DNA of 19,274 nucleotides, taken from assembly GCA_021799405.1 (NCBI GenBank), contig JAJZAL010000081.1:1-19274 (forward strand). Reading direction: 5' to 3'. The stretch is from Acidobacteriota bacterium. Its GTDB lineage: Bacteria > Acidobacteriota > Terriglobia > Terriglobales > Acidobacteriaceae. Positions 1-6,986 of this stretch are shown piece by piece. The translations under genes were made by a program, and so were the position numbers. How positions within the stretch are numbered: position 1 is the first letter of the stretch; each line of letters begins with the position of its first letter. The notes under the pieces were generated by a model. It did not search any database, was not told where the DNA came from, and saw nothing but the letters and a program-made list of their open reading frames with translations.

Positions 1-156
1 CACTTCCATGTCCGCGTGATTGCACCCCCTAAAGAGTTAGAGCGTTACGAGTATTGGATGGCATGGCACCCAAGACTCAATTCAGATTCTGCACATCAAT
101 GGTTACGGCGTGAAGTCCGACTGGCGACACGGTCTCTTTGGATGCCGTTCACATAG
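1..156 (+). CDS. LysR-family transcriptional regulator, C-terminal end (partial)
   Basis: Frame 1 is open from the window edge to a TAG stop at 154-156 and encodes 51 residues. The segment RYEYWMAWHPRLNSDSAHQW followed by LRREVR matches the end of the effector-binding domain of LysR-type regulators, where a pattern such as AWHPR-x(5-6)-AHxWLRE forms the last strand and helix. LysR proteins are cytoplasmic DNA-binding regulators that respond to small molecules. Only the C-terminus is present, so the target genes and the ligand cannot be inferred. No start or HTH is visible because the gene begins outside the window. A normal-looking stop suggests that this end of the gene is intact. The family call rests on pattern recognition of this short tail. 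Confidence 0.65.
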   Translation, partial: HFHVRVIAPPKELERYEYWMAWHPRLNSDSAHQWLRREVRLATRSLWMPFT

Positions 157-260
157 CGGCTTTGGCGCTTATTTGGAACCAGGAAGCACCGGCGTTGCGT
201 GACTGAACAGGAAATGAGTCGAGCAACGTGATTTGCGTGGATCTTAAATATCGCAGCCGG

Positions 261-497
261 GTCACCGAGCACAATAATGGCGGATTGATTGCCCGCATTA
301 CTGGCAAACGGGATGATCTGGAAGAAGTCGCCCCCTACCTCCTGCGCAGCAAGGTAAGCGCTGGTGAGTGAATAGCCAGCGATGACGAGCAGGGTCTCAG
401 GAATGAGAACCCGCTGAATCTCCTGAGCGCTGTGGAACTCCTGTTCCAGAGCGTTCTGCCGCTGGCTCCGCTCCACCGCCGGCCCGTCAACGATCAT
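261..497 (-). pseudogene. Fragment of a PP2C/SpoIIE (RsbU-type) serine phosphatase gene
   Basis: Reading the minus strand, about 79 residues contain EFHSAQEIQRVLIPETL, then GYSLTSAYLAAQEVGGDFFQ, then IIVLGD. This is the linker helix and the first part of the catalytic domain of SpoIIE/RsbU-type PP2C phosphatases. In the family the coil with an xAQxIQ-xLxP motif precedes EVGGDFF, whose Asp binds a catalytic metal, and a segment of the type VIGDVSGKG. Here the similarity stops directly after LGD, near position 261, and the following residues are unlike the family. The upstream side also ends in a stop a few codons before the first Met, so both the sensor/membrane part and most of the catalytic domain are missing. 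It cannot encode a working phosphatase and is best read as a relic left between rearrangements. Confidence 0.6.
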
Positions 498-555
498 CTT
501 CGTCCAATGTCAGTCATGGACCGTCGGTTGACGAAAACGGGGCAAATCACATATC

Positions 556-599
556 CAGAATGGCTTTTGCGACGAACAAGAGATAGATCCTGAAAAACG
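556..599. repeat. Imperfect 44-bp direct repeat, copy 1
   Basis: This copy pairs with 718-761, exactly 162 bp away. The two 44-bp copies share GAATGGCTT near their left ends and GATAGATCCT-N-AAAAACG at their right ends; the central 15-17 bp are diverged. Conserved flanks with an unrelated middle could mark a protein-binding or recombination site, or a decayed duplication. Confidence 0.4.
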
Positions 600-717
600 G
601 GCCGGTGTTCGGGATTCTAAGCGGACTGGGTTCTCAGCCAGAATTTGGCCACCTGCCGAAGAGTCGCCATGTCGGATACTTGTCAGCACAGACGGCAGAT
701 CGAATAACTTATTCATC

Positions 718-761
718 CTGAATGGCTTCGATGCAATTTTCAGGATAGATCCTCAAAAACG
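718..761. repeat. Imperfect 44-bp direct repeat, copy 2
   Basis: This is the partner of 556-599. Its right half also contains a short dyad (AGGAT-AG-ATCCT at 743-754) that is weaker in the other copy. Confidence 0.4.
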
Positions 762-840
762 TTAGCTTCCAATCGGAACTGGCCGAGGAGCGAAAAGAGT
801 GTTCTTCGATCGAGCTATTGCTGGCCAGTTTCGATAGGAG

Positions 841-862
841 CGTTTGAAGTGAGCCGCTGCGC
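841..862. repeat. Left terminal inverted repeat of the IS91-like element
   Basis: This matches the reverse complement of 3245-3266 at 20 of 22 positions, with mismatches only at positions 9 and 11. It starts CGTTTGAA and ends AGCCGCTGCGC. Such a match is far beyond chance for a window of this size. Confidence 0.8.
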
Positions 863-1100
863 TTGCGGCGGGCGCGGTGATCTACCGTCTATGGGATTTC
901 AATAGTAGCGCTGCCCTTGGAGTGCAGGTACAGCGTCCGCAGTGGCAGCCGACGATCGGGTCGTGATCAGTTGAAGCGCATCGCCGCGGCGGTCTGGTTG
1001 GGGGCTGGACACGTGGGGAAGCGATGCATGAGCACACGTATGCGATTCCGCGCGGAGTCGGCTGTGTGGTGTAGGAGAGAGCGGAATCATGGCAGGGATC

Positions 1101-2282
1101 TCAGGAGGTATCTGCATAAGCCCTCCGCAGTGGGGTTGGCTGCTCTGGGATCCGGAAGTAGAGCTGGGCAGAGGAGAGCCGCTCGACGATGCGCATGGCC
1201 CCGGAGCAGGAGGGGCAACGTTGCTGTGGCAGTGCCGGAGACTCGGTCGGGGTAGTTGCGCCGAGCAAGGACCGGCAGCGAGCGAGCATGGCGCTGCGGT
1301 TGCGGTTGGCGAAGAGGCCGAAATGGCGGATGCGAACCAGTCCGCGGGGCAGCACATGAAGCAGGAAGCGGCGCAGGAACTCATGGGCTGAAAGAGTCAT
1401 GACCTTCTGCTTGCCGCCGTGGGCGTAATCTCGCCAGAGAAAAGAGACCCGGCCATCACGAAATCCGATCAGGCGATGGTTGGAAATGGCAACGCGATGG
1501 GTGTATCGAGCCAGATAGTTCAGCACGAGATCGGGTCCGCCGAAGGGCGGCTTGGCGTAGACCACCCAGTCCTTTTTGAGTTGCTGAAGGAACCTGCCGA
1601 ATGCCGAGGGGCTGGCGATCTGGGCGAGGGCTCCGTGGAACTGGAGCTTGCCCTCCTTGTATAGATCCTGCAGGTCCTCGCAGAACTTCTCGCGAAACGC
1701 GGAACTGAGCGCCTTCACCGGCAGGAAGAAGCGCTGGGAAGATGGAACCCATCGGGAACCATCGGCAGCCAGGCCGCCGGCGGGAACGATGTAGTGAACA
1801 TGGGGATGATGCTGCAGGTTCTGCCCCCAGGTGTGGAGCACACCGAGGAAGCCGATATCGGCTCCGAGGCGCTTCGGATCGCGAGCCATCTCGAGCATGG
1901 CTTCGGCACTGGCATGGTAAAGCAGGTCGTAAATGATCCGCTTGTTGCCCAGTGCCAGTGCGGAGAGCTCGTGGGGAAGCGTGAAGACGACGTGGAAGTA
2001 AGGGACGGGCAGCAGTTCCGCCGCGCGCTCCCGAAGCCACCTCGCGCGAGCGTTCCCCTGGCACCGGGGGCAGTGCCGATTGCGGCATGAGTTATAAGAG
2101 ATGGCCTGATATCCGCAGTCCGCGCAGCGATCGCGATGCCCGCCCAGAGTGGCAGTGCGGCATCGCACGATGGCATCGAGCACCTTGCGGTGCGGCCAGG
2201 CAAGGTGCGCTCCATGCTGGTTCCAGAAACTGTCGCCAGTTGCGCGGATGATGTCGGCCACCTCCAGGGTGGCGCGGCTCAT
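1101..2282 (-). CDS. tnpA: IS91-family HUH transposase
   Basis: This is a rolling-circle (HUH) transposase of 393 residues, which nicks single-stranded DNA through a tyrosine. The N-terminal zinc-binding region has CADC at about 53-56 and the CRNRHCPRC cluster at about 66-74. The HUH metal site is in QHHPHVHY at about 157-164. The catalytic tyrosine region YLARYTHRVAISNHRL (about 256-271) has Tyr256 and Tyr260, matching the Y2 arrangement of the family. I start the gene at the ATG whose bases overlap the integrase stop (ATGA), which implies translational coupling; an upstream extension to 2327 would run through the end of the integrase gene. The length is normal for the family and no frame disruption is seen. 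It should act with, or downstream of, the integrase during transposition. Confidence 0.9.
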   Translation of the reverse strand: MSRATLEVADIIRATGDSFWNQHGAHLAWPHRKVLDAIVRCRTATLGGHRDRCADCGYQAISYNSCRNRHCPRCQGNARARWLRERAAELLPVPYFHVVFTLPHELSALALGNKRIIYDLLYHASAEAMLEMARDPKRLGADIGFLGVLHTWGQNLQHHPHVHYIVPAGGLAADGSRWVPSSQRFFLPVKALSSAFREKFCEDLQDLYKEGKLQFHGALAQIASPSAFGRFLQQLKKDWVVYAKPPFGGPDLVLNYLARYTHRVAISNHRLIGFRDGRVSFLWRDYAHGGKQKVMTLSAHEFLRRFLLHVLPRGLVRIRHFGLFANRNRSAMLARCRSLLGATTPTESPALPQQRCPSCSGAMRIVERLSSAQLYFRIPEQPTPLRRAYADTS

Positions 2283-3172
2283 CGTCTGATCTTCTTCCTC
2301 GAACGCTTCACGGTGTCGGGACTGCAAACGGCAATCGCCTCGATAGGACTGGCGATGGCTTGCAAGTGCCGACGGGACAGATGAAGATAGACAGCAGTGT
2401 CCGCCAGTTCTGCGTGCCCCAGCAGAACCTGGATGGTGCGCAGGTCGGCGCCGGCCTCCAGCATGTGCGTGGCAAAGCTGTGGCGCAACGTGTGAGGCGA
2501 AACCCGCTTGGAAATACCGGCCCGGATCTTCGCTTCGTTGACTGCGTTCCAGACCACCTTGGGAGTGATGGGCTTGTCAGCGCGCCAGCCGTTCACCGTT
2601 CCAGGGAACAGATATGTCTTCGGCTTCATCCACTTCCAGTACTCCCGTAGCGTATCCAGCAGCGTGGCACTGAGGAGTACATCGCGGTCCCGTCCGCCCT
2701 TGCCATGACGGACACGAATGACCATGCGCTTGCTGTCGACATCGTCTACCCTGAGTTGGCACAGTTCGGTGCGGCGTACGCCCGTTCCATAGAGGGTCAT
2801 GAGCATGGCGCGATGCATCAGGTTCCGGGCCGAAGCGATCAGCCGCTCGACTTCCTCCGGGCTGAGCACCGTGGGCAGGGGTCGCTGTCGTTTGGGAAAC
2901 GGAATCTGATCGTGCAGATATGGTCTCTTCAGCGTCTTCACGTAAAGAAAACGCAGAGCGGCTGTCCTGCCCTCAATCGTTCCGGCCGACAGCTTCCTGT
3001 CCCGGAACAGATGAACCTGATACTTCCGGATATGTTCCGGTCCCAGAACGTACGGGGACCGACCGAAGTAACTGGCGAAATCCTCAATCGCGTGAATGTA
3101 GCTGCGAGTCGTGTTCGGCGAATAGTTGCGGCGCTGGAGTTCTTCCAGCATCCGCTGACGTAGTCGGGTCAC
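2279..3172 (-). CDS. XerC/D-like tyrosine recombinase of the IS91-like element
   Basis: This is a site-specific tyrosine recombinase of 297 residues. The N-terminal SAM-like core-binding domain covers about residues 1-95 (RNYSPNTTRSYIHAIEDFA). The catalytic domain carries the full set of residues: Arg133 in GTGVRRTEL, Lys158 in RHGKGGRDR, His227 and Arg230 in HTLRHSFATHML, His253 in LLGHAEL, and the nucleophile Tyr262 in TAVYLHLS. I chose the GTG at 3172 because AAGGAGG lies 5 nt upstream (3178-3184); the frame is open to a GTG at 3193, but that start lacks a ribosome binding site. Its stop overlaps the transposase start. Its role in the element is probably resolution or integration of the transposition intermediate, which is an inference. 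Confidence 0.88.
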   Translation of the reverse strand: MTRLRQRMLEELQRRNYSPNTTRSYIHAIEDFASYFGRSPYVLGPEHIRKYQVHLFRDRKLSAGTIEGRTAALRFLYVKTLKRPYLHDQIPFPKRQRPLPTVLSPEEVERLIASARNLMHRAMLMTLYGTGVRRTELCQLRVDDVDSKRMVIRVRHGKGGRDRDVLLSATLLDTLREYWKWMKPKTYLFPGTVNGWRADKPITPKVVWNAVNEAKIRAGISKRVSPHTLRHSFATHMLEAGADLRTIQVLLGHAELADTAVYLHLSRRHLQAIASPIEAIAVCSPDTVKRSRKKIRR

Positions 3173-3244
3173 AAGCACCTCCTTGTGAGCCACACGCTAT
3201 CCCAGCCAACAAACTACTCGACAGTACATGCCGCAGCGTCCGCC

Positions 3245-3266
3245 GCGCAGCGGCTTAGTTCAAACG
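3245..3266. repeat. Right terminal inverted repeat of the IS91-like element
   Basis: This is the partner of 841-862. It lies about 70 bp upstream of the integrase start, so the promoter for the two element genes is probably in this short terminal segment. Confidence 0.8.
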
Positions 3267-3714
3267 GGCATCGCACCATGTTTTCGCAGCCGGCTGACGC
3301 AACCGGAAAGCTGAGACCTCGCCGACATTTGGGGGGGATAATCGCCAAATGTTCTCATTGAAGCCGTTTCTCTGCGAAGCGTGGCGCTCAGTCCGCACAC
3401 CATCGCTGGCTCAGCGAAGGCATGGCACACCATGCAATAGTGGGGTTCGCTGATCGCGAGTCAGTCTACGGGCATGGCGCTTCACCGGAGTTTAAAACGA
3501 CGGTGCAAACTGGATATTGCTGGCAGCTTACGTTTGCGGGTATGTTCCTGTGTACATTGGCGAGATCAATCCCACTCCCGTGGGCAGCTCATGCACATAA
3601 CAATTCCCGTTCGCCTCGATTAGACCGTAGCCTAATCTTTGGTGGCGCCAGCTGGACTATATGTTTGCGCACAATATTTCCAATAAATGTTAAATATATG
3701 CTATTAATTATAGT
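3267..3714. other. Intergenic region upstream of the AbiE-like operon
   Basis: No convincing gene is present; the plus-strand ORF at 3422-4027 largely overlaps the AbiEi gene in another frame and has no recognisable domain. An 8-bp inverted repeat (ACATTTGG at 3325-3332, CCAAATGT at 3345-3352) encloses a run of seven G. The last 60 bp before 3715 are strikingly AT-rich and include TATTAATTATAGT directly before the first ATG. That region is the obvious place for the operon promoter and for AbiEi autoregulation, though I cannot define boxes with confidence. Confidence 0.5.
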
Positions 3715-4521
3715 ATGGAGCGCGCGAAAAACATGCTGCCAGCCTCCCGCGCGCGGCTTGCCTCTGTACTCCGCGCCAGCAAGGACGTGGTATCCGTGGG
3801 CATTGTCTCGCAGACTCTCGACGTTGATCGCACCCGGGCGGCACAGTTGCTGTCACGCTGGCGAAAGCAGGGGTGGCTTCGGCGGGTTGGCCCTGGCCTC
3901 TACGTTCCCATCCCACTGGACCTTCCAGACAGTGAACAGGTCATTCCCGATCCTTGGGTCTTGGTGCCTACGCTGTTTGCTCGGTGCTATATCGGTGGCT
4001 GGACTGCCGCTCACCACTGGGAACTGACGGAGCAGCTCTTCAACGAGACACTTGTCTTCACGACCCGTCGAGTCGTCAAAAAACGCGTAACGGCGCAAGG
4101 TGCAGTTTTTGTGTTGCATGCCACTTCTGCCAAGCGTCTGTTCGGACTGAAGACCTTGTGGCGCGGGACTACTAAAGTGTCCGTCTCCGACGCCGCTCGC
4201 ACGCTGGTCGATATGATTGCTGTCCCTGAAACTGGCGGTGGCATCGATCATGTGGCAGATTGTCTTCAAACCTATCTCGGCAACAAGTCGGCTGACCGCG
4301 ACCTGCTGATCCGGTATGCCGAGGCATATGGCAACGGCGCGATTTTCAAACGCCTCGGATTTCTGGCGGAAACATTGCTACATGACGAGAAACTCACAGC
4401 GGCCTGCCGCGACCGTCTGACACAGGGAAATACACGGCTCGACCCCGCGCTGGACTCGCCAAGACTTCTTACCGCTTGGCGCCTCTGGGTTCCCGAGCGC
4501 TGGAAAGATCGTGCCGCATGA
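3715..4521 (+). CDS. abiEi: AbiEi-family antitoxin / transcriptional repressor
   Basis: This is the antitoxin partner of an AbiE-type (type IV) toxin-antitoxin system, 268 residues long. Residues about 11-65 form a winged-helix domain (VSVGIVSQTLDVDRTRAAQL, then RWRKQGWLRRVGPGLYVPI), which in characterised AbiEi proteins binds operator repeats and represses the operon. The middle part GGWTAAHHWELTEQ (about 94-107) is the signature seen in the AbiEi C-terminal domain required for antitoxicity. The gene ends in ATGA, overlapping the toxin start. The first ATG (3715) has no ribosome binding site and abuts an AT-rich promoter-like stretch, so translation could be leaderless or begin at the Met at 3733. 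In type IV systems the antitoxin counteracts toxicity without stable binding to the toxin; that is known for the family and not shown here. Confidence 0.88.
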   Translation: MERAKNMLPASRARLASVLRASKDVVSVGIVSQTLDVDRTRAAQLLSRWRKQGWLRRVGPGLYVPIPLDLPDSEQVIPDPWVLVPTLFARCYIGGWTAAHHWELTEQLFNETLVFTTRRVVKKRVTAQGAVFVLHATSAKRLFGLKTLWRGTTKVSVSDAARTLVDMIAVPETGGGIDHVADCLQTYLGNKSADRDLLIRYAEAYGNGAIFKRLGFLAETLLHDEKLTAACRDRLTQGNTRLDPALDSPRLLTAWRLWVPERWKDRAA

Positions 4522-5915
4522 TAGATCTCCGCGACATCCTCGAAACCGCTTCGTCCTTCTCGCTGTTGCCCAACGTTGTCGAGAAGGACTACGTGCTCGG
4601 TTGGATTCTTGCTGGGATCAACGCGCATGAGGAGCTCGCCGAAAACTGGGTATTTAAAGGTGGCACTTGCCTCAAGAAGTGCTATTTCGAGACCTACCGC
4701 TTCTCGGAGGATCTCGATTTCACACTGCTCGATGGAAGTCATCTTCACGAGGACTTCCTGATACCTGTGTTTGAGGAGGTTGTATCGTGGGTGGCGGAAC
4801 AATCCGGCCTGACCCTCCCCGCCGAGCAGGTTGAATTCGACATTTACGAAAACCCGCGCGGGCACATAAGTTGTCAGGGAAAGATACCCTATCGCGGTCC
4901 CGTCTCACCGACGTCTGGCGGCTGGCCAAAGATTAAGCTCGATCTAACTGCGGATGAGAGACTGGTCCTTCCTGCGATGCGCCGCGAGGTATTTCATCCA
5001 TACACAGACCGCCCGGAAGAGGGCATCTGGAGTAATTGTTATGCGTACGAGGAAGCCTTCGCCGAGAAGTTGCGCGCGCTCGGCGAAAGAACACGGCCGC
5101 GCGACCTTTACGACGTGGTGAACCTCTACCGTCACACGGACAGCCGTCCTGCGGCTTCAGTGCTACTTGATGTACTGCAGCAAAAGTGTGACTTCAAGTC
5201 CATCCCGGTTCCGACGCTAGAATCGCTGTTGCCGCACCGGATGGATCTTGAAGCAATGTGGTCGGACATGCTGGCGCACCAGCTCCCAGTGCTTCCGCCC
5301 CTTAGCGATTTTTGGGGTGCCCTCCCCGAAATATTCGCTTGGATCACAAGCGGCACGAAAATCCCGACGCGCCCCTTTATTCAGTACGGCGCGGGTGAAA
5401 GTCCGGTTCGTACTCGCGTCCTGCCAATGGGCATTCCCATCCGTTCTCGTTCGACGCTGGAGATTATCCGTTTCGCTGCAGCAAACCAACTGTGCGTGGA
5501 CCTCACCTATGACGGTCGAGTCCGCCGCATCGAGCCTTATTCGTTACGTCAGACGACGGAGGGCAATTACGTCTTGCATGCTATTCGGAGCGATTCTGGC
5601 GAGCACCGCTTATATCGTGTCGACAAGATGCAGGGTGCAACCGTTACCTCGCAGGTCTTCACGCCCCGTTATGCTGTCGAGATCACCTCGACAGGGCCAC
5701 TCGCCGTTGCTCCATCTACGCCGGCGCCTCGTGTTCCACGTGTGAGGACCGCATCGCGCTCCCACCGGTCAGGACCTACCTACGTCTACCGATGCTCGGT
5801 CTGCCGCAAATTGTTTTACAAAAAAAGGATGGAAAGCCGCTTGAACCGTCACAAGAACCCTGGGGGGTATCAGTGCCCTGGCCGCACTGGCGTGTACGTA
5901 CGGACGAATTATTAG
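4518..5915 (+). CDS. abiEii: AbiEii-like nucleotidyltransferase toxin with WYL-like domain and C-terminal zinc finger
   Basis: The protein has 465 residues; AbiEii toxins are usually about 300. The first half is a DNA-polymerase-beta-fold nucleotidyltransferase: KGGTCLKK (47-54) and RFSEDLDF (61-68) form the GG...DxD active site with Asp65 and Asp67. EEAFAEKLRAL (178-188) and RPRDLYDV (193-200) are the conserved downstream motifs. Related toxins (MenT, AbiEii) transfer nucleotides, in studied cases to tRNA acceptor ends. Residues about 311-392 (STLEIIRFAAANQLCVDLTY, then RRIEPYSLR, then HRLYRVDKMQGATVTSQ, then FTPRYAVE) look like a WYL domain, known as a nucleic-acid or ligand sensor in defence regulators. 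The tail contains Cys426, Cys429, His445 and Cys453, a plausible zinc finger. The start is the ATG overlapping the abiEi stop. The NTase call is firm; the WYL and zinc-finger calls are by eye. Confidence 0.85.
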   Translation: MIDLRDILETASSFSLLPNVVEKDYVLGWILAGINAHEELAENWVFKGGTCLKKCYFETYRFSEDLDFTLLDGSHLHEDFLIPVFEEVVSWVAEQSGLTLPAEQVEFDIYENPRGHISCQGKIPYRGPVSPTSGGWPKIKLDLTADERLVLPAMRREVFHPYTDRPEEGIWSNCYAYEEAFAEKLRALGERTRPRDLYDVVNLYRHTDSRPAASVLLDVLQQKCDFKSIPVPTLESLLPHRMDLEAMWSDMLAHQLPVLPPLSDFWGALPEIFAWITSGTKIPTRPFIQYGAGESPVRTRVLPMGIPIRSRSTLEIIRFAAANQLCVDLTYDGRVRRIEPYSLRQTTEGNYVLHAIRSDSGEHRLYRVDKMQGATVTSQVFTPRYAVEITSTGPLAVAPSTPAPRVPRVRTASRSHRSGPTYVYRCSVCRKLFYKKRMESRLNRHKNPGGYQCPGRTGVYVRTNY

Positions 5916-6009
5916 CATCTGGATCCACGGATGAAAGCGCGCCAAAGAAAGTCTGACCGCAAAACTCTGTCCTTGAGGTGTGTGGACTCCAAAATCCGTT
6001 TATGTATAA

Positions 6010-6255
6010 ACTGCGCCCAAAGTTCAATCCGACACAAACGCTGAAGAGTGCGTTAATGTACCGTGCGCCCCCAATATTTGCGTTGGTGATTGCGGAACCG
6101 GGTTCGTTCTCAGGTATGCTGCGGATGTAAGGCTGATCACGCACACTCCAAGGCTCGCCCGGAATGAATGGGGTGCTCGCCCGATTCCCTCCAAAGAATC
6201 TTTCCACGCTCGGAACTCCAGTCAGCCGCGATAAGATGCCAGCGTTTGCCTGCAA
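6010..6255 (-). pseudogene. Possible fragment of an outer-membrane beta-barrel gene joined to the integrase relic
   Basis: The same reading frame that begins as an integrase at 6759 continues here into unrelated sequence. About 80 residues such as PSVERFFGGNRASTPFIPGE, then YIRSIPENEPGS, then GGARYINALFSVCVGLNFGR resemble the aromatic, Gly-rich strand and turn pattern near the end of Omp85/surface-antigen-type beta-barrel proteins. I cannot assign a family with confidence. The frame stays open to 5776, overlapping the end of the AbiEii gene on the other strand, but nothing in that tail looks like protein. It is most likely the scar of a rearrangement that fused two gene fragments. Confidence 0.25.
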
Positions 6256-6344
6256 CTCAACGCTTAGCGGGCGATGCGTTGCACCGATAAATTCGGTCCT
6301 GTCGTCCGGACCGTGTCTGTCGCTGAGATAGCGAGGGAGAGGTG

Positions 6345-6759
6345 CGATGTAGCGGATAGTGCGCGCGGAGAGTCCTCGGTCGAGCAATTCGCTATAGAGC
6401 GTCTGGATTTCTGCTGCCGAAAGCTCTCCCAGCGGGCGCGCACCGAGCCGTGGGCAAATGTACCGTGTGAGCAGTGAAGAGTAGTCGCGATAGCTCTTCG
6501 GCCGCAGTCGCGGCCGGGCTGAGATGTCGAGCCAGTGCTCCAGGTACTGGCCGAGGGTTTGCCGGGACGAGCGGATGTTTCGTCCCAGGTCGCGCTCCGC
6601 GAGCATGCGGTTGAGGTGGGCCTGCGCGTCCCGCAGACCGCCGTGTATGCTTTTGGCGATGTACACCCGTTTCCGGGTATCCGGATCACGGCCGATGTAG
6701 ATACGAACCAGCCAGATGCTGGATCCACGGCGGATGATCTGCCCGGTTTTTCGAGCCAT
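6345..6759 (-). pseudogene. Phage-type integrase, truncated after the core-binding domain
   Basis: The start is an ATG with AGGAGG 4 nt upstream. Residues 1-60 (TGQIIRRGSSIWLVRIYIGR, then DTRKRVYIAKSIHGGLRDAQAHL) match the arm-type DNA-binding domain of phage integrases. Residues about 68-138 (TLGQYLEHWLDISARPRLRP, then YICPRLGARPLGELSAAEIQ, then GLSARTIRYI) match the SAM-like core-binding domain. Similarity ends at residue 138, just where the catalytic domain should begin, so all catalytic residues (Arg, Lys, His-x-x-Arg, Tyr) are absent. The frame stays open, giving a chimeric ORF. It cannot recombine DNA by itself; it could still bind arm sites if expressed. A functional integrase probably lay here before the deletion. 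Confidence 0.75.
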
Positions 6760-6770
6760 GCTGCCTCCTG

Positions 6771-6811
6771 AAAATAGAAAAAGCGGCACACGTGTCGCAC
6801 ACGTGGCCGCT
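6771..6811 (-). terminator. Rho-independent terminator, minus strand
   Basis: On the minus strand a hairpin formed by AGCGGC...GCCGCT, with inner ACGTG/CACGT arms (6782-6811), is followed by TTTTTCTATTTT. It lies downstream of the 428-aa recombinase, which ends at 6987, and just upstream of the truncated integrase. It would end transcription of the recombinase block and insulate the relic. Confidence 0.6.
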
Positions 6812-6986
6812 CTCGAGGGGTTGGTTTTATGGATGGTTTAGGGGAGGGAAGACTGACCGGGGCTCAGTACTTACTGCGTTGCGCGTCGCTTTCGTCTGCC
6901 AGGCTAGGTTTCGGGCAGGGATTGATGCGCGTTCCTGGCTTTAATAGAAATAGAGCAAGAATCCCGATCCAGAACTCGGGTCTAAA

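Larger units (their letters stand above)
498..840. other. Non-coding stretch between the phosphatase relic and the IS91-like element
   Basis: I see no credible gene here. The 68-codon minus-strand ORF at 510-716 has no recognisable domain and low-complexity, shadow-like composition. The stretch contains the two copies of an imperfect 44-bp direct repeat listed separately, and it ends abruptly at the inverted-repeat end of the insertion element. Confidence 0.5.
841..3266 (-). mobile_element. IS91-like insertion element with integrase and HUH transposase
   Basis: The element is about 2.43 kb and is bounded by 22-bp inverted repeats that match at 20 of 22 positions. It contains an XerC/D-like integrase followed by an IS91-type HUH transposase on the minus strand, joined by an ATGA stop/start overlap. 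Integrase-plus-transposase pairs of this kind are known among IS91-family elements. No target-site duplication is evident next to the ends, as expected if the HUH enzyme moves the element by rolling-circle transposition. The 260 bp between the left end and the transposase stop appear non-coding. Both genes look intact, so the copy may be functional. The ends are inferred from the repeats and not from an empty site. Confidence 0.75.

Noticed and set aside
1456..2215. Other-frame minus-strand ORFs (210 and 166 codons) within the IS91 transposase gene
   Set aside because: They overlap the recognised transposase in shifted frames and are Arg/Ser/Pro-rich shadows.
3325..3352. Inverted repeat ACATTTGG/CCAAATGT around a G run
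   Set aside because: Eight-base arms with variable spacing are expected a few times by chance; there is no gene or terminator context. It might be a remnant insertion-sequence end, but I cannot support that.
5919..6730. Direct 12-bp repeat CTGGATCCACGG at about 5919 and 6719 as integrase att sites
   Set aside because: About ten 12-mer matches are expected by chance in a window this size; one copy lies inside the integrase coding frame and nothing else supports att sites.
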